A stretch of 47,427 nt of DNA from Sedimentisphaerales bacterium (GTDB lineage: Bacteria; Planctomycetota; Phycisphaerae; Sedimentisphaerales; Anaerobacaceae), in contig JAFGDN010000056.1 of assembly GCA_016932095.1 (NCBI GenBank), positions 1 to 47,427 on the forward strand, read 5' to 3'. A program made the position numbers and the translations under genes. The notes under the pieces are model-generated. The model searched no databases and was not told the origin of the DNA. It worked only from the letters and a program-made list of their open reading frames with translations. Shown here piece by piece: positions 31,796-40,527 of this stretch (the stretch's first letter is position 1; the number at the start of each line of letters is the position of its first letter).

Positions 31796-33733
31796 ATGGC
31801 TCACGAACACTTGCATTTCAAAGAGGACATAGCCGCCGAGCACACGCACGGCAAGCAGCTTCGCGTCAGTATCGCGCTGCTGGGCACACTGGCGGGCGGA
31901 ATGCTTCTGCTGAACAGTTATATCGGCAAATCCAGATTCTTTTTCGGCCCGGGCAGTTTTCAGGCCGAAATACTCGCCCTTGCCGGCGCCATTTTGCTCG
32001 GCGCGCCAATCGTCTGGCACGCGGTAAAGTCCCTGCTGAAAAAAGAAACCCACATGGACGAGCTTGTGGCGCTGGCCATCGTGGCCGCCGTTGCCACGCA
32101 GCAATACCGCGCCGCCGCCATTGTCGCGTTCTTTATGCTCCTTAGCGAGCTTGTAGAAAGCCGCACGGCGCTGGGCGCACGCGCTTCAATAGAGTCGCTC
32201 ATAAAGCTTACCCCTCAAAAGGCAAACCGCCTCAATCGCGACGGCTCGGAAAGCGAGGTTATGGTCAGCCAAATCAGGCCCGGCGAAGTCGTCCGCGTCC
32301 GCCCCGGCGATAACATACCGGTTGACGGCGACGTTGTTAAAGGACTAAGCTCGGTCAACGAGGCCACTATCACGGGCGAAGCCCTGCCGGCCGATAAAGT
32401 CCCGGGTATGCAGGTGTTTGCAGGCACCACCAACCTTACAGGCGCTCTCGACATAACCGTAACAAAGGCCGGCAAAGACACAACCTTAGGCAAGGTCCAG
32501 TCCCTTATTTTGCAGGCCGAGAAGACGAAAATCCCCATTATGAGGATTATCGACCGCTACGTTAAATGGTACACCCCGACAATCCTGATGATTGCCGGCA
32601 TAGTTCTTTTCTTTACCCGAAATGTAAACCAGGCCATAACCATTCTCGTAATCGGATGCCCTTGTGCGCTGATTCTGGCGACGCCTACGGCTATGGTCGC
32701 CGCGATTTCAGCCGCCGCACGGCTCGGTATTTTGGTCAAAAACGTCGCCGACCTCGAAATCGCCGGCAAGGTTACGGCAATGGTCTTCGACAAAACGGGC
32801 ACCATAACAACAGGCCGGCTTTACGTGACGAAACTGACGCCCGCGGAGGACGTTGAGCCGTCAAAGTTGTTGTCTTTTGCCGCAACAGCGGAAAAAATGA
32901 GCAAGCACCCCGCGGCGAGGGCCTTACTAGAAGTGGCAAAACAGGCAAACCTCGCCCTGCCTGATGTGGATAACTTTACAGAAACGCCGGGAAAAGGCGT
33001 TACCGCTGTGGTTTCAGGCAGCCGTGTCATCGTCGGCAGGGAGACGTTTTTGAAAGAAAATAAAATAAATATGTCGAAGGTCTCGGCGCCCTCTTTACAC
33101 GAGGAGCAGGGTTTCTCCACGCTTTACGTCGGTCTTGATGGACGGTGTGTCGGCTGGGTCGGACTTCAGGACAAAACCCGCCCGGAAGCGCAAGCCGCCG
33201 TAAAAGAGCTTGTCGGGCTTGGCGTCAAACGGTTTACAATGCTTACCGGCGACAGGGATGAGGTCGCCAACCGCGTCGCCGCGGAGCTCGGCTGCACCGA
33301 CTACAAGGCGCATTGCCTCCCGCAGGATAAGCTCGCTATCGTCGAAAAAATCAAGAAAGAAGGCCACGCCGTTGTCGTTGTCGGCGACGGCATAAACGAC
33401 GCCCCGGCCCTGGCCGCCGGAGACCTCGGTATCGCCATGGGCGCCGCCGGCTCAGACGTCGCCATCAATTCAGCGTCGATAGCGCTCCTCAGCAACGACC
33501 TCAAACGATTGCCGGCCCTCGTCTTATTGTCTCGAAGGACTCGCTCCGTCATTAACTGGAACCTCGCCTTCGGTGTAAGCTTTATTGTCGCTGGTATGTC
33601 GCTGTCATTTTTGATTCTGCCGACCGTGGCGGCGTTTTTACATTTCGCAAGCTCTCTTGTCGTCGTGTTTAACAGCGCCCGCCTTGTTCGCCACGGCGAG
33701 GAGCTTCAACAACATTCCCCGGCGCTCGTATAA
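31796..33733 (+). CDS. P1B-type heavy-metal translocating ATPase
   Basis: A 645-residue metal pump. Landmarks: TGE at 193-195, metal-binding CPC at 288-290 in the membrane, phosphorylated Asp332 in DKTGTITTG, the SKHPAA motif with His371, and GDGINDAPAL. There is no N-terminal CxxC metal domain; instead the first 18 residues hold five His (HEHLHF, HTH). The last membrane helix reads FLHFASSLVVVFNSARLVR, with His and Ser-Ser, reminiscent of Co/Zn-type P1B-4 pumps, whereas CPC is typical of Cu or Zn/Cd types. The metal is therefore open. It is embedded between SPFH and ABC genes of one operon. Confidence 0.93.
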   Translation: MAHEHLHFKEDIAAEHTHGKQLRVSIALLGTLAGGMLLLNSYIGKSRFFFGPGSFQAEILALAGAILLGAPIVWHAVKSLLKKETHMDELVALAIVAAVATQQYRAAAIVAFFMLLSELVESRTALGARASIESLIKLTPQKANRLNRDGSESEVMVSQIRPGEVVRVRPGDNIPVDGDVVKGLSSVNEATITGEALPADKVPGMQVFAGTTNLTGALDITVTKAGKDTTLGKVQSLILQAEKTKIPIMRIIDRYVKWYTPTILMIAGIVLFFTRNVNQAITILVIGCPCALILATPTAMVAAISAAARLGILVKNVADLEIAGKVTAMVFDKTGTITTGRLYVTKLTPAEDVEPSKLLSFAATAEKMSKHPAARALLEVAKQANLALPDVDNFTETPGKGVTAVVSGSRVIVGRETFLKENKINMSKVSAPSLHEEQGFSTLYVGLDGRCVGWVGLQDKTRPEAQAAVKELVGLGVKRFTMLTGDRDEVANRVAAELGCTDYKAHCLPQDKLAIVEKIKKEGHAVVVVGDGINDAPALAAGDLGIAMGAAGSDVAINSASIALLSNDLKRLPALVLLSRRTRSVINWNLAFGVSFIVAGMSLSFLILPTVAAFLHFASSLVVVFNSARLVRHGEELQQHSPALV

Positions 33734-33765
33734 TATTGTATTGTTAAACTTATGGGCTGACCACT

Positions 33766-34980
33766 ATGCAGTATGCGATTGAGACGTTTTCATTGACCAA
33801 AATATTTTCGGACTGGTGGGGCCGGGACAAGGTCGTCGCCGTTGACGACCTGAATTTGAAAATCCGCACCAACGAGGTCTTCGGCCTTTTAGGCCCCAAC
33901 GGCTCAGGCAAAACCACCACGCTCAAGTTGCTCCTCGGGCTTCTTCATCCCACAAAAGGCAGGTCCCTGCTGCTCGAAGGCAGCGCCGCCGACCCGCAAA
34001 TCAGCACGAGAATCGGTTTTTTGCCTGAAGAGTCATACCTGTATAAATACCTCACCGCCCGTGAGACGCTCGAATTTTACGGCCGGCTGTTCAAGCTGCC
34101 CGCGAAGGTGAGGAAATTGCGCACCGAGGCCCTGCTCGATATGGTGGGGCTGAAAGCCGTGGCCAACAGGCACGTCGGCACTTTCTCCAAGGGTATGGCA
34201 AGAAGAATCGGCCTGGCGCAGGCCCTCATAAATGACCCCGACCTGCTCATCCTCGATGAGCCGACCACCGGCCTTGACCCAATCGGCACAAGACAAATCA
34301 AGGACCTCATTATAGAGCTTGCCAAACGCGGAAAAACCATTTTACTTTGCAACCACCTCCTCGCTGACGTCGAAGACGTCTGCGACAGAATCGCAATCCT
34401 CTACGGCGGCAAAATCCAGGCCGAGGGCAATGTCAGCGACCTCCTCAGACGCACCGATAAAACCGAAATTACAACAGGCCTTTTAAGCCCCGACGCAGTC
34501 AAAAAGATTGAGCGTATTTTTGCCGAGGAACGCGCCGAATACAGTATAAGCGCACCGATGACAAAGCTCGAAACGTTCTTTATTGATATCATCGCCGCCG
34601 CCCAGCAGCAGGAGCTGCCCACAAGCGGCGCCGAAAGCAAACGACACATCAGCGAATTTTTATCCGCAAAACCGCAGGAGCTGGCCGACAGGCAGGCCAT
34701 ACTCGACCAGCTCGTCTCATCGGGAGTGCAGCAGGATGAACCCGCCGATACCGTAACCCGCCAGCCCCAGCCCCGGCCCTCGCCATCGGCTGACGAGGAT
34801 TTCCTGAAAGGGCTTGTGCAGACAGACGCCTCAGCCGGCTCACAGACGGCCGTTCCGAAACCCGTCGAGCCGACGCCTGTTTTGCCTCCTCAACCAGACC
34901 GGAATGTTATCGATGAGCTTCTGGGAAAGCCGGCTTCCGACGGCGACGTCAAAGAAAACGGGGACACACACAATGCGTAG
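33766..34980 (+). CDS. ABC transporter ATP-binding protein with C-terminal extension
   Basis: Residues 1-220 are a nucleotide-binding domain: Walker A GPNGSGKT at 43-50, signature FSKGMARRIGLAQAL at 140-154 (SKGM instead of SGGQ), Walker B LLILDEP at 160-166 with the catalytic Glu165, and the switch His in CNHLLADVEDVC. About 90 residues with a regulatory feel follow, and from about residue 300 a Pro/Gln/Asp-rich, probably flexible tail of about 100 residues. It energises the permease encoded next (8-nt overlap) and perhaps also the permease at 26297. Export is suggested by the ABC-2 type partner; the cargo is unknown. Confidence 0.93.
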   Translation: MQYAIETFSLTKIFSDWWGRDKVVAVDDLNLKIRTNEVFGLLGPNGSGKTTTLKLLLGLLHPTKGRSLLLEGSAADPQISTRIGFLPEESYLYKYLTARETLEFYGRLFKLPAKVRKLRTEALLDMVGLKAVANRHVGTFSKGMARRIGLAQALINDPDLLILDEPTTGLDPIGTRQIKDLIIELAKRGKTILLCNHLLADVEDVCDRIAILYGGKIQAEGNVSDLLRRTDKTEITTGLLSPDAVKKIERIFAEERAEYSISAPMTKLETFFIDIIAAAQQQELPTSGAESKRHISEFLSAKPQELADRQAILDQLVSSGVQQDEPADTVTRQPQPRPSPSADEDFLKGLVQTDASAGSQTAVPKPVEPTPVLPPQPDRNVIDELLGKPASDGDVKENGDTHNA

Positions 34981-36352
34981 TATATGGGCGATAGCTGTAA
35001 ATACCATAAAGCAGGCCGTTCGGCTGAAAATCGCCGCCGTTTTTATTGTCCTGTTGCTTGTCCTGCTTCCCGTGATGGGACTCAAAATGACCGGCGACGG
35101 CACCCTCAAAGGCAGGATGCAGTCCTTTATTAGTTACAGCTTGTCTCTGATGTCGCTGCTTCTGGCGTTGTTGACAATCTTAGCGGCCTGCTTTACCCTC
35201 ACAAACGACGTTAAAGACAAGCAGGTCTATACCGTCCTGACAAAGCCGGTTCGTCGGTATCAGTTCGTCCTCGGCAAACTGCTCGGCGTTATTGTTCTGG
35301 ACGCCTTTTTACTCACGCTGTTTTCCGTTGTCATATACAGTATCGCGGTCCTGATGCCTCAGTTCATAAAGGCCGACAACGAGCAGCTTGAGCGGGCCAG
35401 AAACGAATTTTTTACCGCAAGGGCCTCGATTGTCCCGCCTCAGCCCGATATATCAGCCGAGATCGACGAGAAATATGAAAAGCTCAAAGAATCGGGCGAA
35501 GTGCCCAAGGGAGTCGATGAAAATCCCGTCGCTCGACGAAATTACAGGAACGAGCTTTCCCGCCGCATCGGCCTTCGCAGGCGCGCCGCCGTCGTCGGCG
35601 AAGAGCTTGTCTGGGAGTTTGAAAACGTTAAACTATCCGACCCTAAACAGCCGTTATTTGTGAAATTCAAATACGAGGTGGCCGTCAATCCCGCTGACCT
35701 GGCGATTTACAGCGGGTGGGTCATCGGCGACCTGCGACAGATTCGAATGGGTGAAATGCCTGTTACCCCGATTTATTCCGTTGAGCGAAAAGACCTTATT
35801 CGCACTGCCGTGGAATTCCAGGTCCCCGGCGATTGCGTGGCAGATGATGGCTACGTTGCCCTGGCGTTTCAGAACGTCCCTCTTAACAATACGGTCGTTA
35901 TCTTCCCGCTCGAAGACGGACTGGAAGTCCTCTTTCAGGCCGATTCGTTCACTGCCAATTTCGTCAGGGCCGTGCTCCTTGTTTTTATTCGCCTCGTTTT
36001 CCTCGCGGCGCTGGCGGTCTTTGCCGGCTCATTTTTGTCTTTCCCCGTCGCCGTTCTGCTTTGCCTGGCGGTCTTTACTATGGCCAATATGAGCGGCTTT
36101 ATCAACGAATCGTTCGAGTTTTTGGGTGAAAACATTAACAAGCTCTATTATCATTCTCTAAAACACATAATGAACCTGCTGCCTGAGTTCGACGACTACA
36201 ATCCGGGCCAGTTTCTTCTGTCTGCCCGATTGATTAGCTGGACCCTCGTTGCAAAAGCAGGCGCGTTGATGGTTTTTCTTAAATCGCTGCCCCTTGTGGC
36301 GTTTTCGATTGTTATTTTCAGCTTGCGTGAAATCGCGAAGGTGATTGTATAA
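34973..36352 (+). CDS. ABC-2 type permease with large extracytoplasmic domain
   Basis: A 459-residue permease. N-terminal helices and the coupling motif TNDVKDKQVYTVLTKPVRR, then YQFVLGKLLGV, match the permease at 26297. A soluble domain of about 200 residues (residues 135-330, with charged helices DEKYEKLKESGEVPKGVDEN and strands PLFVKFKYEVAV) sits between helix 3 and the last helices. The start is the ATG at 34973, inside the end of the ATPase gene; the frame is open much further upstream but only as a shadow of the ATPase. It forms an exporter with that ATPase. Confidence 0.88.
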   Translation: MRSIWAIAVNTIKQAVRLKIAAVFIVLLLVLLPVMGLKMTGDGTLKGRMQSFISYSLSLMSLLLALLTILAACFTLTNDVKDKQVYTVLTKPVRRYQFVLGKLLGVIVLDAFLLTLFSVVIYSIAVLMPQFIKADNEQLERARNEFFTARASIVPPQPDISAEIDEKYEKLKESGEVPKGVDENPVARRNYRNELSRRIGLRRRAAVVGEELVWEFENVKLSDPKQPLFVKFKYEVAVNPADLAIYSGWVIGDLRQIRMGEMPVTPIYSVERKDLIRTAVEFQVPGDCVADDGYVALAFQNVPLNNTVVIFPLEDGLEVLFQADSFTANFVRAVLLVFIRLVFLAALAVFAGSFLSFPVAVLLCLAVFTMANMSGFINESFEFLGENINKLYYHSLKHIMNLLPEFDDYNPGQFLLSARLISWTLVAKAGALMVFLKSLPLVAFSIVIFSLREIAKVIV

Positions 36353-36386
36353 CTTGTGCTCTTGTGACTTTTGACTTGTGCTCTTA
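36353..36386. repeat. CTTGTG word repeat between permease and helical protein
   Basis: CTTGTGCTCTTGTGACTTTTGACTTGTGCTCTT directly follows the stop codon. It leaves no room for a normal ribosome-binding site before the ATG at 36391. Confidence 0.6.
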
Positions 36387-36390
36387 AATT

Positions 36391-38238
36391 ATGCGCTCTC
36401 GTGATATTTTGATTATATTGGTTGGTATTGTTCTTGTAGTTTCCCTGCTTGCGGCCGCGGGTATGCGCCTCGAATACATCAACTCCCAGCGGCTCGAAAT
36501 GAAACTAATCGCCAACGAGCCCCTCAAAAACGCGCCCCCCTCGCTTGCCTTTGCGACCGTTGCGATGGGGGCGTTTCGCGGCCTGGTCGTTGACGTGCTT
36601 TGGATTCGAGCCGACCGCCTCAAGGAGGAGGGGCAGTTCTTCGACGCTAAACAGCTCGCCGAATGGATTACCACGCTCCAGCCGAGGTTCGCCAAGGTCT
36701 GGGAATTCCAGGCCTGGAATATGGCTTATAACATCTCCGTCGCTATACCGGCCGAGCAGCCCGACCAGCGGTGGCAGTGGATTAAAAACGGCTATGAGCT
36801 TTTACGCGACAAGGGTATTCCAAACAACCCGAAATCCATTCTTCTTTACAGGGAGCTGGGCAGAATCTTCCAGCACAAAATCGGCGGCATTACCGACGAC
36901 GACCAGAAATACTATAAACTCCAGCTTGCCCTCGCTATGGGGCCGCTCCTGGGGCCGGCCGACCCCGGCCCGATGAGTTATCGAGGCGTGGCCGGCAATG
37001 ACTTCTTCGATGCCCTCGCCGAAGCCCCGACTGAATGGTCGCAGGTCGCCTCCGACCCCAATATCTCCCCGCTCATCACGGCCCTTAAAAAAGCCGACAA
37101 GGCCTTCGAGGATAACGCCTCTTTCGTCAGCAGCTACCTTTCCCTGCGACAAAATCCCGCCAGGTTCGACCCCGCAGCCTTCAGGGTCATCGACCGCTTC
37201 AGGGGCAAAAAGGCGCTCGAGAATTTTGACGCCTTCGCCAAGGCGTATCAGCTTCGCAGCGTCTGGAAGCTCGACCCGGTTGTAATGCGGGAATTGAACC
37301 AAACCTACGGTCCCGTTGAAGACGACCCCAATATTCACTATCCCCTCGATTGGCGCCACCCCGACGTTCACGCGATTTACTGGGCCATACAGGGGCTTAG
37401 AATCGCCGGCAACAGGCCCGTTAAACCGTCGGGCAAGGACAGGTATTCCGTTGACGAGGAAAACACCGACCGCATCGTCGCGCACAGCTTGCAAAACCTT
37501 TTCAGGTACGGAAGAATCTATATTTACGACGTCCAGAGAGAGCAGCCCTCGCGGCCGACGCCCCTGTCGGACCCAAACGCCGGCGTTTACACCGCTAAAG
37601 AGATTTTCCTTCGCCCGGACCTCAGGATGTTTTACCCGTATAGCTTGGCCATAACGGAGATTATCCCCAAATACATCGACCCCAACGACCTGGATTTCGA
37701 GGATTCTCACCAGGTCCAGATGCGAAATATGTTCACCAACGCCCTGTTTTCATTTTACCAGGCGGGGCATATAAAACGGGCGCAGGAGATTTACATCCAG
37801 CTCAGGGAGCTTTACCCCAGCCGCCCGGAATACAGACATCCTTCGGTTGACGTCTTCGCCCGGTGGTATCTCAAGGAAGAGCTGAAAAATATGAGCATAA
37901 CAAACGCCACTGAAATGATAATGATGCTGCTTAGGGAGGCGTATTTCCGGTACGCGATGCGCGACGACGACGAGGCGTTTGGAAGGGAAAAAATGGCGGA
38001 GGAGGCATACAAAGTTTACGTCGGGCAATACCACGATGAACAGCGCCTGCAGCTCCCCGATTTCAAGCTGCTGCGATACAACGCCCTTCTGGATTTCTTC
38101 AACGACCAGCAATACCCGGTTGTTTTACGCCAAAACCTCATCGCTCGTATAAGAATCGAAAGGCCGGAGCTTGCCGACCAGTTCACGGAGATTGAGCAGA
38201 AATTCCTTCAGCAGGTCCGGGAACAGCAGTCACAATGA
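36391..38238 (+). CDS. Membrane-anchored helical-repeat protein of unknown function
   Basis: A 615-residue protein with an N-terminal signal anchor (RDILIILVGIVLVVSLLAAAG) and an otherwise helical, TPR-like body. Stretches such as FFDAKQLAEWITTLQPRFAK, SILLYRELGRIFQHKIGG and ALFSFYQAGHIKRAQEIYIQ look like degenerate tetratricopeptide units. I recognise no named family. Place in the operon (after the ABC permease, before uvrD with an ATGA overlap) suggests a partner or assembly factor of the transporter or SPFH complex on the outer side of the membrane. The gene has a word repeat instead of a clear ribosome-binding site in front. Confidence 0.75.
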   Translation: MRSRDILIILVGIVLVVSLLAAAGMRLEYINSQRLEMKLIANEPLKNAPPSLAFATVAMGAFRGLVVDVLWIRADRLKEEGQFFDAKQLAEWITTLQPRFAKVWEFQAWNMAYNISVAIPAEQPDQRWQWIKNGYELLRDKGIPNNPKSILLYRELGRIFQHKIGGITDDDQKYYKLQLALAMGPLLGPADPGPMSYRGVAGNDFFDALAEAPTEWSQVASDPNISPLITALKKADKAFEDNASFVSSYLSLRQNPARFDPAAFRVIDRFRGKKALENFDAFAKAYQLRSVWKLDPVVMRELNQTYGPVEDDPNIHYPLDWRHPDVHAIYWAIQGLRIAGNRPVKPSGKDRYSVDEENTDRIVAHSLQNLFRYGRIYIYDVQREQPSRPTPLSDPNAGVYTAKEIFLRPDLRMFYPYSLAITEIIPKYIDPNDLDFEDSHQVQMRNMFTNALFSFYQAGHIKRAQEIYIQLRELYPSRPEYRHPSVDVFARWYLKEELKNMSITNATEMIMMLLREAYFRYAMRDDDEAFGREKMAEEAYKVYVGQYHDEQRLQLPDFKLLRYNALLDFFNDQQYPVVLRQNLIARIRIERPELADQFTEIEQKFLQQVREQQSQ

Positions 38239-40517
38239 CGCCCTTGCCCTCAAATAAACTTCAGGAGGCGTTCTCTTCCCGTTTGACCGGCTCGCAGCAA
38301 AAGGCCGTCTTTCACCTCGATGGCCCGTTGCTCGTTATCGCCGGTCCCGGCTCCGGCAAGACCCGCGTCATAACCTTTCGCATCGCCGCCCTTATCGATT
38401 CCGGCGTCCCGCCTTACAATATCTGCGCCATAACCTTCACGAATAAGGCCGCCGACGAAATGCGTCAGCGCGCCGTCGCCCTCGGCGCATCAGGCGGCGC
38501 TCATATCAGCACCTTTCACTCCCTTTGCGTCCGAATCCTTCGAAGATACGCCGCCTTCGCCGGCGTTAATCCCAATTTCAGCATTTATGACGATTCCGAC
38601 CAGCTCAAATGCATCAAACAGGCCATAGCCGATTGTGGATTCGATACCGCCAACTTCCCGCCCGCGCGAATGCTCGACGCCATATCGACCCTGAAAAATA
38701 AGCTCATCGACGACGACACCTTCAAACATCAGGCCGATGACTTTTTCTCTAAGACGCTTTCGAAAATTTATCTCCGCTATCAGCAAATCCTCAAAGACCT
38801 CAACGCCCTCGATTTCGACGACCTGCTTATGGATGCCGCTTTTTTGCTCGAAAAGCATTCTGAAGTCCGCGCCGACCTCGGCAATCGCTTCAAATTCCTG
38901 CTTATCGACGAATACCAGGACACAAACCACGCCCAGTATCGTATCGCCAAGGCCCTCGCCTCTGCTCATAACAATATCTGCGCGACCGGCGACCCCGACC
39001 AGTCCATTTACCGCTGGCGAGGCGCAGATATCCGCAACATCCTCGATTTTGAACGCGACTGGCCGAACACTTTGGTCGTTCGACTTGAAGAAAACTTCCG
39101 AAGCACGCCCGGCATCCTCGAAGTTGCCGACCGGCTGATTGCTCATAACCACAGCCGGAAGGAAAAACGCCTGATTGTGACAATGCCGTCCGCGGGCCGC
39201 GTAGCAATCGAGCAGTATGAGGATGAAGCCGCCGAAGCGCTCGGCATAGCTGAAAATATAGAAAAGCTCGTAGCCGAAGGCGTAACACTGGGTAAAATCG
39301 CCGTCTTTTACCGTGTAAACGCCCAAAGCAGGGCGCTCGAAGAGGTTTTCATCAGGAGTAAAATCCCTTATCAAATCGTCCGCGGCGTCGAGTTCTATAA
39401 CCGTAAGGAAATCCGCGACGTCCTCGCCTATCTCAAAGTTTTTGTTAATCCCGCCGACCGCGTCGCGCTTCTGCGAATCATCAATACCCCCGCACGAGGC
39501 ATCGGCAAAACCACTATCGACAAACTTCAAAACTTCGCCGCCCGCCGTAACATCGGCTTATATGAAGCGCTAAAACACATTTCAAATATTCTCAGCATTT
39601 CTAAAACCACCGCCGCCAAACTCATCGCCTTCCTCACGATGATTGAGGGTTTCAAAAAACAGGTCCCTCTCGATATCGGCGATAGCCCAGATATAAAATC
39701 GAAAATAGAAAATCGAAAATTCAGTGTCGCTTCTCTGGCCGAACTTGTCTTTTCTGAATCGGGCCTTGAACAGTCCCTCGCCGCCGAAGGCGCAGAAGGA
39801 AAAGACGCCATAGCAAATATCGAGTCGCTCATCAGCGCCGCCGCTCGTTATGACCAGGAGACCGAAAACCCCTCATTGGTTGATTACCTCCAGCGAATCT
39901 CGCTATTCAGCGACGTTGACGCCTACGATACCTCGGCTGAACGTGTCGCGTTGATGACCCTTCATTCCGCAAAAGGTCTCGAATTTGACAACGTCTTTAT
40001 CGTCGGCGTAGAAGATGGCCTCCTGCCCCACGAACGCAGCGTCGATTTCGATGACGAAACAGAAGAGGAGCGCCGGCTTTTTTTCGTCGGCATTACACGC
40101 GCAAAAACCAATCTCTGTATCACCTTTGCCAAATACCGTCAAATCCGTGGCCAGCTTTTGAGAACCGTCCCATCCCAGTTCCTCTTCGAACTCGGCCTGA
40201 GTTTTTCCGAATCGACGCGCAGCGTCGTCCCCGAGAGCTGCTTTCTTGGCCCTGAACAGGGGACCCATTTTCAATCCGAGAAAGAGTCCTTCGTGTCTTC
40301 GTGTCTTGGTGGCGAAAAAAATTATAAATCATCAATTATAAATCATAAATTGTCGCCGCGATTTCATCGCGGCGACATTGTCGTTCACAAAAAATTCGGC
40401 ATCGGAACCGTTAAGGATTTCGCCGATATGGGCGAAAATTCCGTCGTTACAGTTGCTTTCAACACCGGCCAGACAAAATCCCTTCACCTCAAATTCGCCA
40501 AACTCGTAAAAATCTAA
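38235..40517 (+). CDS. pcrA: UvrD/PcrA-family ATP-dependent DNA helicase
   Basis: A superfamily 1A 3'-5' helicase of 760 residues. Motifs: Walker A AGPGSGKTRV (residues 36-45), motif Ia TFTNKAADEM, motif II LLIDEYQDTNHAQY, motif III DPDQSIYRWRGADI, motif V TLHSAKGLEFDNVFIVG, motif VI RRLFFVGITRAK. The C-terminal Tudor-like domain (GDIVVHKKFGIGTVKDFADM) is of the PcrA type and binds RNA polymerase in known cases. Two stretches are translated repeat DNA: KSKIENRKFS near residue 490, and SFVSSCLGGEKNYKSSIINH in the linker before the Tudor domain. The start overlaps the previous gene (ATGA). Role in repair or transcription-coupled repair is inferred. Confidence 0.94.
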   Translation: MTPLPSNKLQEAFSSRLTGSQQKAVFHLDGPLLVIAGPGSGKTRVITFRIAALIDSGVPPYNICAITFTNKAADEMRQRAVALGASGGAHISTFHSLCVRILRRYAAFAGVNPNFSIYDDSDQLKCIKQAIADCGFDTANFPPARMLDAISTLKNKLIDDDTFKHQADDFFSKTLSKIYLRYQQILKDLNALDFDDLLMDAAFLLEKHSEVRADLGNRFKFLLIDEYQDTNHAQYRIAKALASAHNNICATGDPDQSIYRWRGADIRNILDFERDWPNTLVVRLEENFRSTPGILEVADRLIAHNHSRKEKRLIVTMPSAGRVAIEQYEDEAAEALGIAENIEKLVAEGVTLGKIAVFYRVNAQSRALEEVFIRSKIPYQIVRGVEFYNRKEIRDVLAYLKVFVNPADRVALLRIINTPARGIGKTTIDKLQNFAARRNIGLYEALKHISNILSISKTTAAKLIAFLTMIEGFKKQVPLDIGDSPDIKSKIENRKFSVASLAELVFSESGLEQSLAAEGAEGKDAIANIESLISAAARYDQETENPSLVDYLQRISLFSDVDAYDTSAERVALMTLHSAKGLEFDNVFIVGVEDGLLPHERSVDFDDETEEERRLFFVGITRAKTNLCITFAKYRQIRGQLLRTVPSQFLFELGLSFSESTRSVVPESCFLGPEQGTHFQSEKESFVSSCLGGEKNYKSSIINHKLSPRFHRGDIVVHKKFGIGTVKDFADMGENSVVTVAFNTGQTKSLHLKFAKLVKI
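39695..39722. repeat. AAAATCGAAAATAG word repeat within the helicase gene
   Basis: AAAATCGAAAATAGAAAATCGAAAATTC is read in frame as part of KSKIENRKFS. Such runs are normally intergenic. Confidence 0.6.
40288..40351. repeat. Two word repeats within the helicase linker
   Basis: CCTTCGTGTCTTCGTGTCTTGGTGG (about 40288-40312) is followed by ATTATAAATCATCAATTATAAATCATAAATTG. The second is akin to the run at 1845-1879. Both are read in frame. Confidence 0.65.
40352..40376. repeat. Perfect 11-bp inverted repeat in the helicase coding region
   Basis: GTCGCCGCGAT-TTC-ATCGCGGCGAC: 11-bp stem, 3-nt loop. It encodes part of PRFHRGD, right before the Tudor-like domain. Confidence 0.8.
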
Positions 40518-40527
40518 ATATATTTTA

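Noticed and set aside
36802-37710. Minus-strand frame of 302 codons
   Set aside because: It is antisense to the anchored helical protein. The GC-rich third positions of that gene keep the antisense frame open.
38490-39530. Minus-strand frame of 346 codons
   Set aside because: It is opposite the helicase with all its motifs; no domain is recognisable in the antisense product.
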